Shown here: positions 20,536 to 32,037 of the stretch, piece by piece
How positions within the stretch are numbered: position 1 is the stretch's first letter
Layout: the number at the start of each line of letters is the position of its first letter
Assembly: GCA_033085395.1 (NCBI GenBank)
Contig: JANQBS010000080.1
Location: 1 to 64,000 of the forward strand
Source of the DNA: Xanthoparmelia taractica
Taxonomy: Eukaryota; Ascomycota; Lecanoromycetes; Lecanorales; Parmeliaceae
Reading direction: 5' to 3'
Length of the DNA: 64,000 nucleotides
Notes under the pieces: model-generated
What the model was told of the DNA's origin: nothing
Seen by the model: only the letters and a program-made list of their open reading frames with translations
Databases searched by the model: none
Program-made: the position numbers and the translations under genes

Positions 20536-22935
20536 TTGAAGAAGGAAGACACAAAGGGGTGTGCCCACAGATCAGAGGTAATAAATGCAGAGCCCACTGC
20601 ACCTGAAGAACCGATTCGCGTTTATGTCTCAGGCTACACGGCCCAGTCCCCAACGCCTCGCCATTGCGTGGCCCAACAACTTCAGACACCTCCGAATACC
20701 CTCATTGGAAGGAAGAAGGAAAGGCCGCCTTCGTGGGAAGCCGGCCAGCAAGCGCGCAAGAGATTATTATTCGTGGACTATGGTAGCACTCTAGAAGCAG
20801 ATACTGGTCTCCAGACAGAGCACACTCTCGCTCACTTCAACTCACACAAAGCCTTGTCAACAGCGACCACACCCCGCCATAAAGATGTATCCAGTCTCAA
20901 TGATAGCAGTTCGACCAGTGAAGCGGTCCTAACTCGGGATTGCAGCGCTGTCGCTGCCAACAACACTAGCTCCGCCCAGTTCAGTCCCGGTGACCATAAA
21001 TCCCAGAGTAGCGATTGCGATGGGAACAGACCGTTTGGTGATACTGCAGCGAAAGCCGATTCCAATGGGCAAACGCCCGTTGCCTATGAAAACGAAGACG
21101 ACAGCGGAGCCTCCGCTGTACTCTTTGACAATTGTGGCGGTGGAGATGACGTTGCGAGCAACAAGATATACCCTCAACTGCCTGCGCGCAAAAATTCGGG
21201 ACGCGCAGATCTTGAAGTAGCAGCATCTAATGACCGCCGCAACTCCACGGATTTCCCCGCGGCCACAGTAGACCATTCCAGTCCGGCTCTAGACTACATT
21301 GCACTTGATACATCTTCTGATTTTGGCGGTTTTCACGAGGACTTATCCGTACCGGACCGTATTTCAGTCACTGGCCCAAGAACTGAGCCACACCTGTGCG
21401 ACGAGCAGCTCGCTCTTGTTGACCTTGTCATAAGTGGCAAAAACGTCTTCTATACGGGCTCGGCGGGCTGCGGTAAATCAACCGTCTTGAAGCATTTCGT
21501 CACTCTGCTCAGACGAGAGGGGAAAAAGGTGGATATTGTAGCTCCTACTGGAAGAGCTGCGCTTGAGGTCAATGGTAGAACTTTATACAACTACGCGGGC
21601 TGGGTCCCGCGCTCTCTCGCTCAGCCGCTCGGGGTTCTAGAGCAAAATGCTTGCGGTGAGAAAGTGTGGAAAAGACTTAAAGCAACGGATGCCTTGATTA
21701 TCGATGAGATCAGCATGGTAGCAAACCACGTTTTTGAGCGGCTGAATTGCATAATGAAATATGCGAGGCACAGCACGAAACCTTTCGGAGGCGTTCAAGT
21801 CATAGTGACCGGCGACTTTTGCCAGCTTCCTCCCGTAAATGCCTTCGAATATTGCTTGAAATGCGGCACCGCTCTCAGAACTGTCCTCTGCAAAGAAGAA
21901 TACGAGTGCATCAACGTCAAGTGCAAACTACGATTTGAGGAAATTGATAAGTGGGCTTTTCGCAGCGCTGCGTGGCAGAAGTGTGAATTCGAACACGTCA
22001 ACCTCAAAGTCATTCACTGACAGAAGGACGCTGTTCTCAAGGCCTTGCTCGAGGAGCGTAGGCTGGGACGACCCTATACGTTTGACCAAAAATTGCTTCT
22101 ACTCGATCATACTTCGGATACAAAAGATGCTGTCAAGTTATTTCCCAGGAAAGCAGAAGTAAAGATGAAAAACGACATGGAACTCGCGCAGCTTCCCGGG
22201 CAACCTTTGACGTACTTGTCTCTTGACGACTTTTATTGGTGGCCAGAACATGACAATCTTGGAGACAAACGAGAACGCTGCCCGGAGCCGATGGGTCACG
22301 CCTTGGTAGCTCTGGAAGAGCATTCCTTCGAGCCAAGACTTGTACTTAAAGAAGGAATGCTTGTCATGCTTGTCGTCAACTGGGATCTTGACTCAAATCT
22401 AGCCAACGGCAGTCAAGGAACTATCGTTGGCTTTGAAGAACATAACCACAATTTACTTCCTGAGGTGCCGCGTGACCGAGAGTATTCAAGCCGCAAAAAT
22501 GGTTTGGTCAGGGCCTTCATCAACCGCGCAGCGGTGCAAAAATGGCCCATCGTTCAATTTCTCAATGGAAGGAGGAGAACGATTTACCCGCGGTGCCTGA
22601 TGAACGAGCTAGGCGACACGGAACCGTATAGCTTGCTCTCCAGGACACAAATTCCACTGATTGCTGCATGGGCGATGACAGTGCACAAGGCGCAGGGAAT
22701 GATTCTGTCACGTGTGATTGTCGATCTGAGGCTTTCTTTTGAGCCAGGACAGGATTACGTGGCGCTTTCGAGAGCGGAGACTTTAAAAGGTCTGAAAGTG
22801 GAGGGCCTGCCGAAAAAGTTCATAGGTCCCAATACGCAAGTGATCGAATTTCTGGAGGAAAATAACCTTATGCCTGCCTTCGACTACGATGAAAGCAATC
22901 ACGCAAAAAGCGACTACGCGCAGGAAACCGGATGA
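20536..22935 (+). pseudogene. PIF1-type DNA helicase interrupted by one in-frame TGA
   Basis: One frame (open from 20404) runs to TGA at 22018-22020 and then continues open in the same phase to the stop at 22935. The two halves make one complete fungal PIF1-type SF1B helicase: Walker A YTGSAGCGKSTVLKHF, Walker B ALIIDEISMV, motif III VTGDFCQLPPV, a four-cysteine insert (CLKCG ... CINVKC) before DKWAFRS, then after the stop NWDLDSNLANGSQGTIVGF, AWAMTVHKAQGM and YVALSRAETLKGL. The family normally has an Arg at the stop position (HRQ), so the lesion is simply CGA to TGA. No in-frame ATG occurs before about 21717, so the N-terminal start is unresolved and may lie in an upstream exon. No intron can remove the stop without cutting conserved residues. 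It could be a recent pseudogene, a read-through gene or a sequencing error. Confidence 0.75.
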
Positions 22936-24555
22936 AGGTTGCCATGAACATTGAAAGGGGAATGCATATAGTGATTGCAGCTGGGACACGAAAGGGTTAG
23001 GCTACGTAAGACACGAATTGCAACTTGGAAATGACCTGGCAGAAACCGACGATAGAAAAGATCAGCAGCCGCTTCACTACAGCCACCACTTTTACACTAC
23101 CTCGGCCAGCGCAGTGTTAATCCGCCGGACTAACACTATTCGAATTATTGCAGATTATACGACATTTAAGGAGTGCTGTACTTATGCGCAACGACTCGCT
23201 CAGGATGCAGGGCTTGTGATTGAGAATAGTATGCCCAGAAAGAAGGGGCTACATATTTCTTCAGCATTTCTGGTGCCAATATCATCGTGAGTGATGAATG
23301 TCAACCTTTGTCACAGCATGCCGGTGGAGCACTGTTACCCGGAGAGACCAAAATCCAAGACGTTCAATGTTATGGGGATTGGAATTCAATGAAGACCTCA
23401 CAATAGAGTCCAGGTCCTTTCTTTCATTGGCCTCCTCCCCTTATTCTAACTTCACTTCAATTTGTTGGAGCAGAGTTGGGCTGATATGACCTTCTTTGGC
23501 CTTCGAGGTAATGCCCATGTTGAACCCTAGGCGAGAGATAGGTGCCTCCCATCACAAAACATCCACTTCCTCTACAATGTACTCGTCACGAGACACTGGC
23601 AAGATCCCATTGAAAATGGAGCGCTCGTTGATCAATGTCATGTTCCACTTGAAGAAGAAGAGAGCGAACCAATTGTTCGGACTCTGTCTACGTGTCTGGC
23701 ATACTGTCGTCTTTGATCGGTATAAATACGCCCTTACCGAGCAGATATACCTTTTGCTTTCAAAGTAACTTTCACCTGTATGAGCGCTAGGAGTCCATTT
23801 TAGGCCAGCAGATTTAAGCCCGAGAGACATGTCACCATCATTTTCGAATGCACAAGGACGACATGATAAGCAGCTGGATGTCATCAGAGGTGGGAGGACA
23901 GGGGATATCCCGCCGCGGTGATGGTGACTAACAAGGGCGCAGAAGAAACGCCGATTGACTCGCAAGCCACGCCTGAATAGCAAGTTGCAACCTCGAGCGC
24001 GCCAAAGCCGTCATCGACTGGTTCGAATGTCTGTTCACGGAGAAGAACATCGTCGCCTTCTATTCTAACCTCAGGGCCGCGGAACGATCCGGCCCTCTCG
24101 CGGCCGCCCGCACGACTTCCCGAATATGGAGGCCAACATTGGGTAGGTCCTCCACACCCTCGTTCACTGGGATACAGTTACCACGTTCCGTACCTACAAG
24201 CGACTAGAATTGTATTTCAAAATGTATCGTCAAATGGCCGTATTGCGCCATGATCTGCTCAATAAGCCTGGCCAAAAGACGAGCTTTCTAACTTGCATCT
24301 ACAACAATGCATCCAACCGATTCGATAATATCGGACTTTTAGCCATTTCTCTTATGAGGAAATTATAGCCGTGCCTATAAGAAGAAACTCAAGACAGCAT
24401 TTACCACGCAACCCACGTGCACGTCACGGCGCTGCAGTCATCATGGGGCCACAGTCGTGAGCTGGCTGAATAGAACGCTAAGATACTTCTCGCTACTAAA
24501 GATTTAAACCTATGTTACCCTGATACAAATGATTTAAGGATGAACTCTCAGGTTA
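22936..24555. other. Start of gene desert; weak coding relics
   Basis: No intact gene. Between about 24010 and 24370 two short frames look protein-like (AKAVIDWFECLFTEKNIVAF; LELYFKMYRQMAVLRHDLL) and may be the upstream part of the decayed helicase that follows. A TATAAATA occurs near 23720. I identified nothing else. Confidence 0.35.
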
Positions 24556-25110
24556 GCTAGTAACGCCCAGGAGGTCATTGTGACCGCAGCTACGGCAATG
24601 GCCAAGGTGCTCCAGGGCTTCCAACCGGCCCATGTCATCATGAGCGAAGGTCACATTAAGCAAAGATTCACAACTAGCGGAGCATGCCACGGTAGCGGTG
24701 CTATCCAGGTTCTACGAAATGACTCGCAAGGTTACAATCGTTGGAAATCCAAAATAGAATAGGGTCTTCGTTGCGTCCGACGATAATTTCGATATGACCA
24801 CCCAACGAAGCCTCATGGTGAGGCTGATGGACACCGGGGTGCCTTTCACGTTTCTCTCCATGCAATACTGCATGCAAGGTTCTCGGTATGAACCTTGTTC
24901 GCTCCCCGCTAACCTCGACCGCGCTGATATTGGACAGCGAGGATAACGAATTCGCGTATCCCAACTACCCTGACACGCCTCTGAGGACACATTGGTCAGG
25001 TAAGAGCAGTAAGGGTAAGTGGTTGTTCATGTTCGGTGATTGTCCCGTGGATCCGGGAGACAGGGCGCGGGACGAAACATCTCGCTACTCATGGTTTGAA
25101 GCTACTCATG
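24556..25110 (+). pseudogene. Decayed SF1 (UPF1/NAM7-like) helicase fragment
   Basis: Ordered helicase motifs are recognisable in shifting frames. First, AQEVIVTAATAMAKVLQGF then AHVIMSEGH (24565-24660), matching the strand before the Walker B DEA motif but with SE for DE. Then, in another frame from 24728, KVTIVGNPK, a TAG at 24755-24757 and NRVFVAS. This is motif III (GDPKQLRP), in which Asp is now Asn and the expected Gln codon is a stop. The same frame continues with QRSLMVRLMDTGVPF and FLSMQYCM (24803-24878), the equivalent of SLFERL ... QYRM. A third frame carries KGKWLFMFGDCP and ARDETSRYSWFEA. Substituted catalytic residues, a stop and two frameshifts mean it is dead. Confidence 0.65.
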
Positions 25111-25270
25111 AAAAAGATGAAAGAGCTTATCGATCTATCGATAGTGTTCGTACTCACCAAGTAACTCTTACTCTGTTATTCTTAGCGAGTATGGACTCGG
25201 AGATCAGGAAAGCTGAATTTGCCAATTACGATCATGACGACTTTACACGATTTATACTTATACAAATGAA

Positions 25271-27907
25271 TGAGAAGGCGGGTTCATGACCTTGGCAGTC
25301 GGAGCGACGAACTTACTACTCATAAACTATCAAAAAACGCAAGAAAATCAAGACTTCAATAAAAGTTTACTTAACACGCACCGTGATGCCATGTGCTGAA
25401 GTGGAGACAGAGATAGAGCCGGAAAGACTGGTGAGTTGTGTTGTCTTGACCCAGATATAGCCTGAGATTGGGGTCTGTTAGTGCCTGGCCACCGCCCCTG
25501 AAAGACGCTAGGCTTCTCTTACAACAAAATATGTTTTCCGACACATTGAAAAATCTATCACCATCAGAAATCGTCTTCAACCTTTTGTGAGTTCTGATCC
25601 CCAACTGCTGACGGCTTGGCAATCAATCAAGGCTCCCATGCCAGTCGATCAGATACTAGCTACTCGCATAACAATCGACTAAACGACAGCTAGTCAGGCC
25701 AGAAGGAAGTATGGGTACGTTCTTTACGAAAGGTGACCAGAGACCCGCGTATCTCGACCGATAAATTTATAATACGGAGAAGTACGAAGTATATGACTCC
25801 GCAAAACGTAAGGCCTACCTCGTGAAGCTCGTGTCGTCGACCATGAATAGCATTATCCCTTTGGACCATATCATTTTATCCTCTCCTACTCATGGATGAT
25901 TTAGCCAGATATGGAGACCCGTTATCTTTCTGTCTTCTCGATGACTTGACGGTAGCGACTTTGCTCAATACTGAGACAGCCAAGCAATTGCGCCACAGAT
26001 GGCCCGCGGAGTTCGATAAGAAGGGAAGAGTTCGAGCCGTGAGATTGCGATCACAATCGGTCAAATTTTAATCAGCAGAACGCGCTAGCGCCAAATATGT
26101 GATTATTGAGAGTACACGTCAGCTCGAACAAAGTTGAGAAATTCCCTGACTGAGTCAATCTGATGGTTTTAGCAAGAAAGAGTGCAGGAACTTCCAAAAA
26201 AGGAGAATGCTTCGAGCCTCATCCAGCGACATGGGATGACTGGAAAGACTGGGGACCGGCGGTTTCTCAATCAGCATATGGATGACAATCACCGAGAAGG
26301 GAGAAACTTTTTCGTCATCAGTGTATCTAACTGATGAAGATTTTACTCTAAGGATGGTATCTGAAAGGACTCGTTCGGGGGCGGGAAGTCTTACTCAAGA
26401 CATGGAAATCCTGGCAGTCTCCCAGATGACAGATGTGGAAGCGCCTTGGAGCTCGGACTATAATAGGAATGCATTGAGGGTACAAACTCTGAGAATGAGT
26501 CTTCGTTCCAGCAAGGCTACCAAAAAGCTCTCGATGATTGCGAGCTAAAGGAAAAAGCCAGGGTTAAACAATCCGGACGGGAAGACACAGTGAGAGTACG
26601 AAAGTGATTCACCACTTGCCGTTGTCACAACTAAAGACCTTGTTAATGGACGATGGCCTTCCGACATATTTCTTTAAAAAGTATTGGTTGCCTAAAATAC
26701 GCGAGTATGGGACATCGATGATTTTCTTTCTCGCACACATACCAATTCTGATCTATACTTCTCATAAATCTGCTATCTGGCCACGTGCCAAAGTTTACAT
26801 TTTCTAAGCGGACTACTGATACGGACTTTCAATAGACATGACGGGGTACGAGACGTCTTGGAAGCGTACCTACAGGAAAAGCATCCAGCGAACGCATTGA
26901 CGATAGATGAGCTAAGAGCTCACCTCGGTAGTGGGGGAACCATTGCGTGACAGAGTCGATGGATATTCCAAATCCGGTCAAAGCAGAGCGACAATTCCCA
27001 CGATACCATCCCCTTAAGATGTCCAGGCTTTCATGGAATTCAAACGGAGCATAAGCGAACGAAGATATTGTCCTCCAAAATTGGGGCCCACGTGGTGAAC
27101 CGTGATCAAATCACCAGAAACAATATTGTTGCGGTGCGCTGACATTTTGATAGCATGTTACTCAGATTTTTTTCGCCGCGGGCGTAGTTCCTCTATATCC
27201 TTCTACAACAATTTTCAAGCGAGATAACTCATCTTTTCCAATAAGTTCAGAGACAGATGTCTGTGGATGGTGTCGATGGACGGCTACAAAGCCTTCATTA
27301 GTTACTTACAACCAGAATCACATAGACTATCTTCCCACAAAGCCAGGTTTGGATTTCATGATATTAGCACTAAGTACGGCTACGGCACTCGAAAGCTGTT
27401 GCGAGAAAGCCACATCCTCGAAAAGGAAGGTTAGCGATAAGAAAACTTAGCCACGGAATCTACATACTATTGCTCACGAGATCACATCGCACCGAATGAG
27501 GACAGCGATGTCACCCAGATCTTTGTGCTTGGACAACTCAGGCAGCTTGACAGAAGGTCAGTGATTGCTTTGAAAGGATCTACAGGCATCGCCTATGAGT
27601 CTCTATTTTCGTGTCAGCAATGTGCGGACAATTGATTCTCTCCTGACTTAAAGTCCCAAATAAGGGGACTGGAACGGATTCTGATTGGAATATCGAATTC
27701 AAAGACAGAATTACTGAGTGAAAGAAAGCCTTCCGAGAAGTGCTCAGCCTGTCCTAACCGCCCAACCTTGCCCAGGAGCTCTTTTCGCTTCTACCAAAGA
27801 AGATGCATTCTCTTTTAACTCTTATATTTCATCAATCCGATGGGATCTGCATACATTATCAATGGAGAGTTCTCTAATTCCGCTTTGGAAGAAACAGAGA
27901 AGCTATA
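25271..27907. other. Gene desert, nothing identified
   Basis: 2.6 kb in which all frames are broken into pieces of under about 90 codons. Some pieces look like former coding DNA (for example a 59-codon plus frame from 25889 starting MDDLARYGDPLSFCLLDD), but I cannot name a family. No terminal repeats or splice-supported genes were found. Confidence 0.4.
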
Positions 27908-28560
27908 TTGACTAGTTTGCGAGACAGTGTCGTATGTAAAGTCTTTCGTAGCTTAGATACTCCGGGGCAGAAGGCCATGCGGATCGGCGCCGCCAAGGAC
28001 AAGAATCCTCCCAACGTATATGTTCTGGACGCAGCGACTTTGTTCTCAAATGAACCGGCCTTGGCTGAATATCTCAGCCTCTGGGGTTCGAGAGACTCAA
28101 TGACCTCTGTCAAACCAAAGACAACGGCCTGCTACTGTCTGCCTACGAGCAGGCCCGAACTGATGGATGCGGGGCGAAGGGTGCGGCGAAAGGCGCTGCA
28201 AAGCTCACCACCTAAAACCTCAGAGACATCTGGAATGTCTTGCACAGAGACAATCACGCTTGGGAACAGGAATCGGCATTTGTCTGTGAAGTGTACGAAA
28301 TGACATTGTCAAAGGACGAAGTGGTATATGTCGGCAGAAAGGATCGGCCTCTGGCTTACTTCTGCATCGTAGTATATCCAGAATTAGTTTCCGAGCCAAG
28401 GGCGTGACTGGTTTCTGATTATGCAAGAGAACGGGATAACTTTGTTGATACATTTGAAGCGCAATTAGGTTCCTACTTGTTCTTGTTAACAAGCAGGCTA
28501 CAAAGTCCAAGGGACTCATTGCACAGGACTACAAAAGCCTTGGAGTTGGCCGGGCCAAAG
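27908..28560 (+). pseudogene. Unidentified disrupted protein-coding relic
   Basis: A plus frame beginning at 27908 (KVFRSLDTPGQKAMRIGAA, NPPNVYVLDAATLFSN) shifts frame near 28090. It then continues as ERLNDLCQTKDNGLLLSAYE, a TAA at about 28218, then NLRDIWNVLHRDNHAWEQE and VCEVYEMTLSKDEVVYVGR, a TGA near 28408, then DNFVDTFEAQLGSYLF. Composition and periodicity are those of an ordinary globular protein rather than random DNA, so I read it as a gene broken by one frameshift and two stops. The family is unknown to me. It may belong with the helicase relic 3 kb upstream. Confidence 0.4.
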
Positions 28561-28614
28561 GCGAAGATGCCCAGTCGATTATTGACTTTTCAAATTACTC
28601 TTTTTTGGAAACCG

Positions 28615-28724
28615 GACAGAGAGAAGAAAGAGGACAAGGGAGGGAAAAGGAGAAGAGGAAGGAGAAGAAGAAGGACAAGGGTAAGAAGGAGGAGAAGAGA
28701 AAGAAGAAGAAGAGGAGAAAGAGC
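28615..28724. repeat. Purine-rich (GAA/GAG) low-complexity tract
   Basis: About 110 bases almost entirely of A and G on the plus strand. All three plus frames stay open and give Lys/Arg/Glu runs, so the apparent basic protein here is an artefact of the tract. Confidence 0.85.
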
Positions 28725-30700
28725 ATGGCAGCAATCTGACGAAGGTAATCTTGACACCATGAATAAGCAAAGTACCGAACAAATCAAAACCATTCCGCAC
28801 ATCGCTCGGATCTACCCAAAAACTTGGCATGAAGACTTCTCCATGCCAAGTCAGCCATACGCAGCTTACGCGAGAACAGATCAAAGTTTGGCAATAAGTT
28901 ACAACCTCCAGAACTCGAATCAAGTCAATCCTATTAGATGGGTCAAGGGCCTTGCCGAGGCTAGAGGAGGTGTGCAGCGAACATAGGCCACGTCAAAGAA
29001 TAGACATGTACCAAAGAATGTGGAAATGTCGCACCAACTTCCACTTCTTCCCCAAAGAGGGTCTAGAAGCCTCAAACAGGAAGGTCAGTAAGACGCTCGA
29101 GGGAAGATTTCAAAATTGCGTGACAGGAGGAGAGTGGAAAAGGTCGCAATTGAAGTGGCGCACCAGTCACCAAGAGTACGACTTCAGAGGGTTCTCGCTT
29201 CCTTTTCATTCTTGCGAATGTTACTGACGTGCTCATCGTGAAGACTCTCAAACTGTCAGGCACAGCGATCGGGCACGATTAATGGATACAGCATAAGTGC
29301 AAAAAGCTTTATCAGTCGTATCTGAGCGAAGTCATTTACACGACAAATACCCGTATCTGAGCAGGGATAACTATGCTCTTCACCTTTACCTAGCTGGTCT
29401 CTCCTGAAGATAGAAAGCTCTTAGGCGCTCAAATGTGAGCATCCGCCTGAGCAGACCTAGTCACCTATTCCCCTCAATGACAGAGATACAAAGCCAGTTC
29501 ACCTTGAGAAGAAGAAACCATCAGTTGGCTCATTTTGTCAATGAAACGTCTGCTCGGGACAGGGCGAACGTGTTACGAGTGAACGTTGAAGAACGGAGAC
29601 CTAGATAGTGTTGGTGATTATAGACACCGCGCAAGCTTTGCTAATCTACTGGATAAGTAAGGGGATGACAGCCACATCCTTTGCAGACGGCAGTCGATTG
29701 AATATCAGGGCGATCCACTAATCATATTCTTCAGCAGACACCTGGTCAGTCATTAGAATTGGTCTGGAAGGCGCTGGTCGCCCTTTTGCATCCCGGTCAC
29801 TTGAAAAGACCGCATCGCTGTACCGAAGTCGGTTTACGAAACAGCTCTACAGTACATTGTCGGTACCAACAGACTCATCGCTGTAGGCCTTAACCTGACT
29901 GCAGCCAAGTCCATCGTTAAATGTCGGCACGTAGCCCACCGGGGCACCCCAATATGTATGGGAAGATACCTTGAGAATTTCCAGTCGGCGTTCACCTAGC
30001 TCCTTACTGCCGAACCAGCACCAAAGGAATCTGATCCATAACAGAGACCTCGGGAACAAGGACAAGAACCGGTGGTCGATAATGAAGATCCCGACCAGAG
30101 AGAATATGAGATCGAAAACCTTCTTGATTAGCAAGAAGTACGCAAACACGGACGCAGAAAAGGGACTGCCGTGGAATACCTCGTCAAATTTGAGAACTGG
30201 GGGCTGGCACATAATGCTGGTACCGAGTGGAGGATCTGCAAGATGCAAAGGAATTCATGGATAGTTACGAAATTAGTGCTCGCAAACAGTGAGGCCATAC
30301 AAAAGCAACGCATGCACAAGCGGATATGTAGATAGATGATTGGGCATATCCAACACTGGGGCAGCTAAGACCTCCTGAGCAGTGCACGTAAGGCAGTCAG
30401 GCCGGCCCCCCAGCGCTAGAAGAACTCCCAAACAGCCCAAGACGTCATCGAAAGAGATCGAAGAACTCGAAGGTGACTCCTGACGGTACCGACTGTAGCA
30501 AGCAGGTGGGACTGATAGCACTAGCGCTGATGGGCAGGAAGGGCTGGTGCCGAGGGTGTGTTGACCATAGGCATAGCGCTGGAGTTACAGTGTTAATCTC
30601 CAGTAGTACGTGAATGTGAACAACATCGGCAGCTAGCCATATGTCTCGAGATCCCGATACGATGGCCACACGAGGACCCAAAATGCTAGCCAAAATGTGG
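28725..30700. other. Gene desert, nothing identified
   Basis: About 2 kb with frames of up to 130 codons on both strands but no domain, splice support or repeats. Base composition is ordinary. It leads directly into the tandem-repeat complex. Confidence 0.4.
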
Positions 30701-30899
30701 CTCTTCTGAGGAAGCAGGTACTTGCCACGGCTTCGTGGGCTTGATTGTGATAGTTAGATAATGACTCTTCGGAGGAAGCAGGTACTTGCCACGGCTTCGT
30801 GGGCTTGATTGAGATAGTCAAATAATGACTCTTCTGATCGTGGGCACTTAATCGCCACTTGCGACGATCAGGTACTTGCCACGGCTTCGTGGGCTTTGA
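30701..30899. repeat. Tandem repeat, 64-bp unit, about three copies
   Basis: The unit carries gcaggtacttgcc followed by acggcttcgtgggcttga and starts at about 30714, 30778 and (diverged, after a longer spacer) 30868. Each copy contains ccacggcttcgtgg, a perfect 5-bp-arm hairpin with a 4-nt loop. The first two copies differ at few positions. Confidence 0.85.
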
Positions 30900-30959
30900 A
30901 ATAAGATCTCGATTAGAGATATGCTGGTTAAAGGCCTAAAGCTAAGAAATGTGTCAATT

Positions 30960-31880
30960 TGGAGTGTTGATCTCCAGCGAGAGATGTGCTGGCCCAAGGC
31001 CTCGAAATGCGTTAATTTGAAGTGTTGATCTCCAGCGAGAGATGTGCTGCGTCTTCAAAGAGAAATGTGCTTGAAATGCGTTGGTCACAGACCTTAAAAT
31101 GTGATGCGTCTCTGGCGAGAGATATGTGTATCTCCAGAGAGAAATGTGCCTGAAATGCGTTGGCCACGGGCCTCGAAATGTGATGTCTCCAGGGAGAAAT
31201 ATGCTTGAAATGCGTTGACCACAGGCCTTGAAATGTGATGCGTCTCCCGCGAGAGACGTGCTGCGTCTCCAAGGAGAAATGTGCTTGAAATGCGTTGGCC
31301 ACAGGCCTTGAAATGTGATGCGTCTCCAGCGAGAAACGTGCTGCGTCTCCAGGTTGAAATACACTAGTCATAGGCCTTGAAATGTGATGCGTCTCGAGCG
31401 AGAGATGTGTATCTCCCCAGCGAGAAATGTGCTTGAAAAGCGTTGATCACAGGCCTTGACATGTGATGCGTCTCTAGCGAGAGATGTGTGTGTCTCTAGC
31501 GAGAAATATGCTGATCAAAGGCCTCGAAATGTGTTAATTTGGAGTGTTCATCTCTAGCGGAAGGTGTGCTGGCCATAGGCCTAAAAATGCGTTGATTTTG
31601 CGCGTTGATCTCCTACGAGAGATGTGCTAGCCAATCAGGCAACAGATCTGAAAATATGTTAGCCATAGGCCTAGTAATGCGGTGACTCTTCAGCGAGAGA
31701 TCTTGTTGATAATAGGCCTAGAAATGCGTCAATCTCCAGCGAGAGATATGCTGGTAATAAGCCTAAAATGTGTTACCCCCGGCCTAGCAATGCGATGACT
31801 CCCCAGCGAGAGATCTGCTGATAACGGGCTTAGAAATGCGTCAATCTCCAGCGAGAGATATGCTGGCAATAAGCTGACAA
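30960..31880. repeat. Two-module hairpin minisatellite
   Basis: About 20 degenerate copies of a short module of the form tctccagcgagagatgtgct alternate with about 13 copies of a linker module of the form ggccacaggccttgaaatg. The composite period is 58-80 bp in the left half and more irregular to the right. The first module is an inverted repeat (atctc ... gagat), so each copy can fold on itself. Copies occur at, among others, 30971, 31027, 31242, 31322, 31470, 31607, 31731 and 31847. Minus-strand frames remain open over 400 bases in two phases because the unit lacks stops; I do not think they are genes. Confidence 0.85.
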
Positions 31881-31890
31881 TAGGCTTGCT

Positions 31891-32037
31891 GAGAGATCTC
31901 CGGAATGTAGCGGCTGCAGTAGTGATTGCAGTAGTAGTTGACTGATATTGATTGAGAGATCTCTGGGTTGTAGTGGTTGCAGTAGTGATTGCAGTAGTCG
32001 CTGACTGATTTAATTGATTGACTGACTGACTGACTGA
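31891..32037. repeat. 63-bp tandem dimer plus (GACT)n
   Basis: Two copies starting gagagatctc at 31891 and 31954 share gcagtagtgattgcagtagt and gactgat. The second is followed by a short tetranucleotide run (gact, about four copies) ending near 32037. It abuts the minisatellite and shares its gagagat start, so it may derive from it. Confidence 0.8.

Noticed and set aside
28477..28986. Plus-strand frame with a long Lys/Arg run
   Set aside because: The run comes from the purine-rich tract; all frames across it stay open.
30954..31371. Minus-strand frames of 136 and 119 codons with repeated His/Phe/Arg motifs
   Set aside because: Both are open in different phases over the same minisatellite. 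Repeat units without stop codons explain this better than two genes.
30701..32037. CRISPR-like repeat array
   Set aside because: Repeats are degenerate, tandem and without unique constant-length spacers, and the DNA is eukaryotic.
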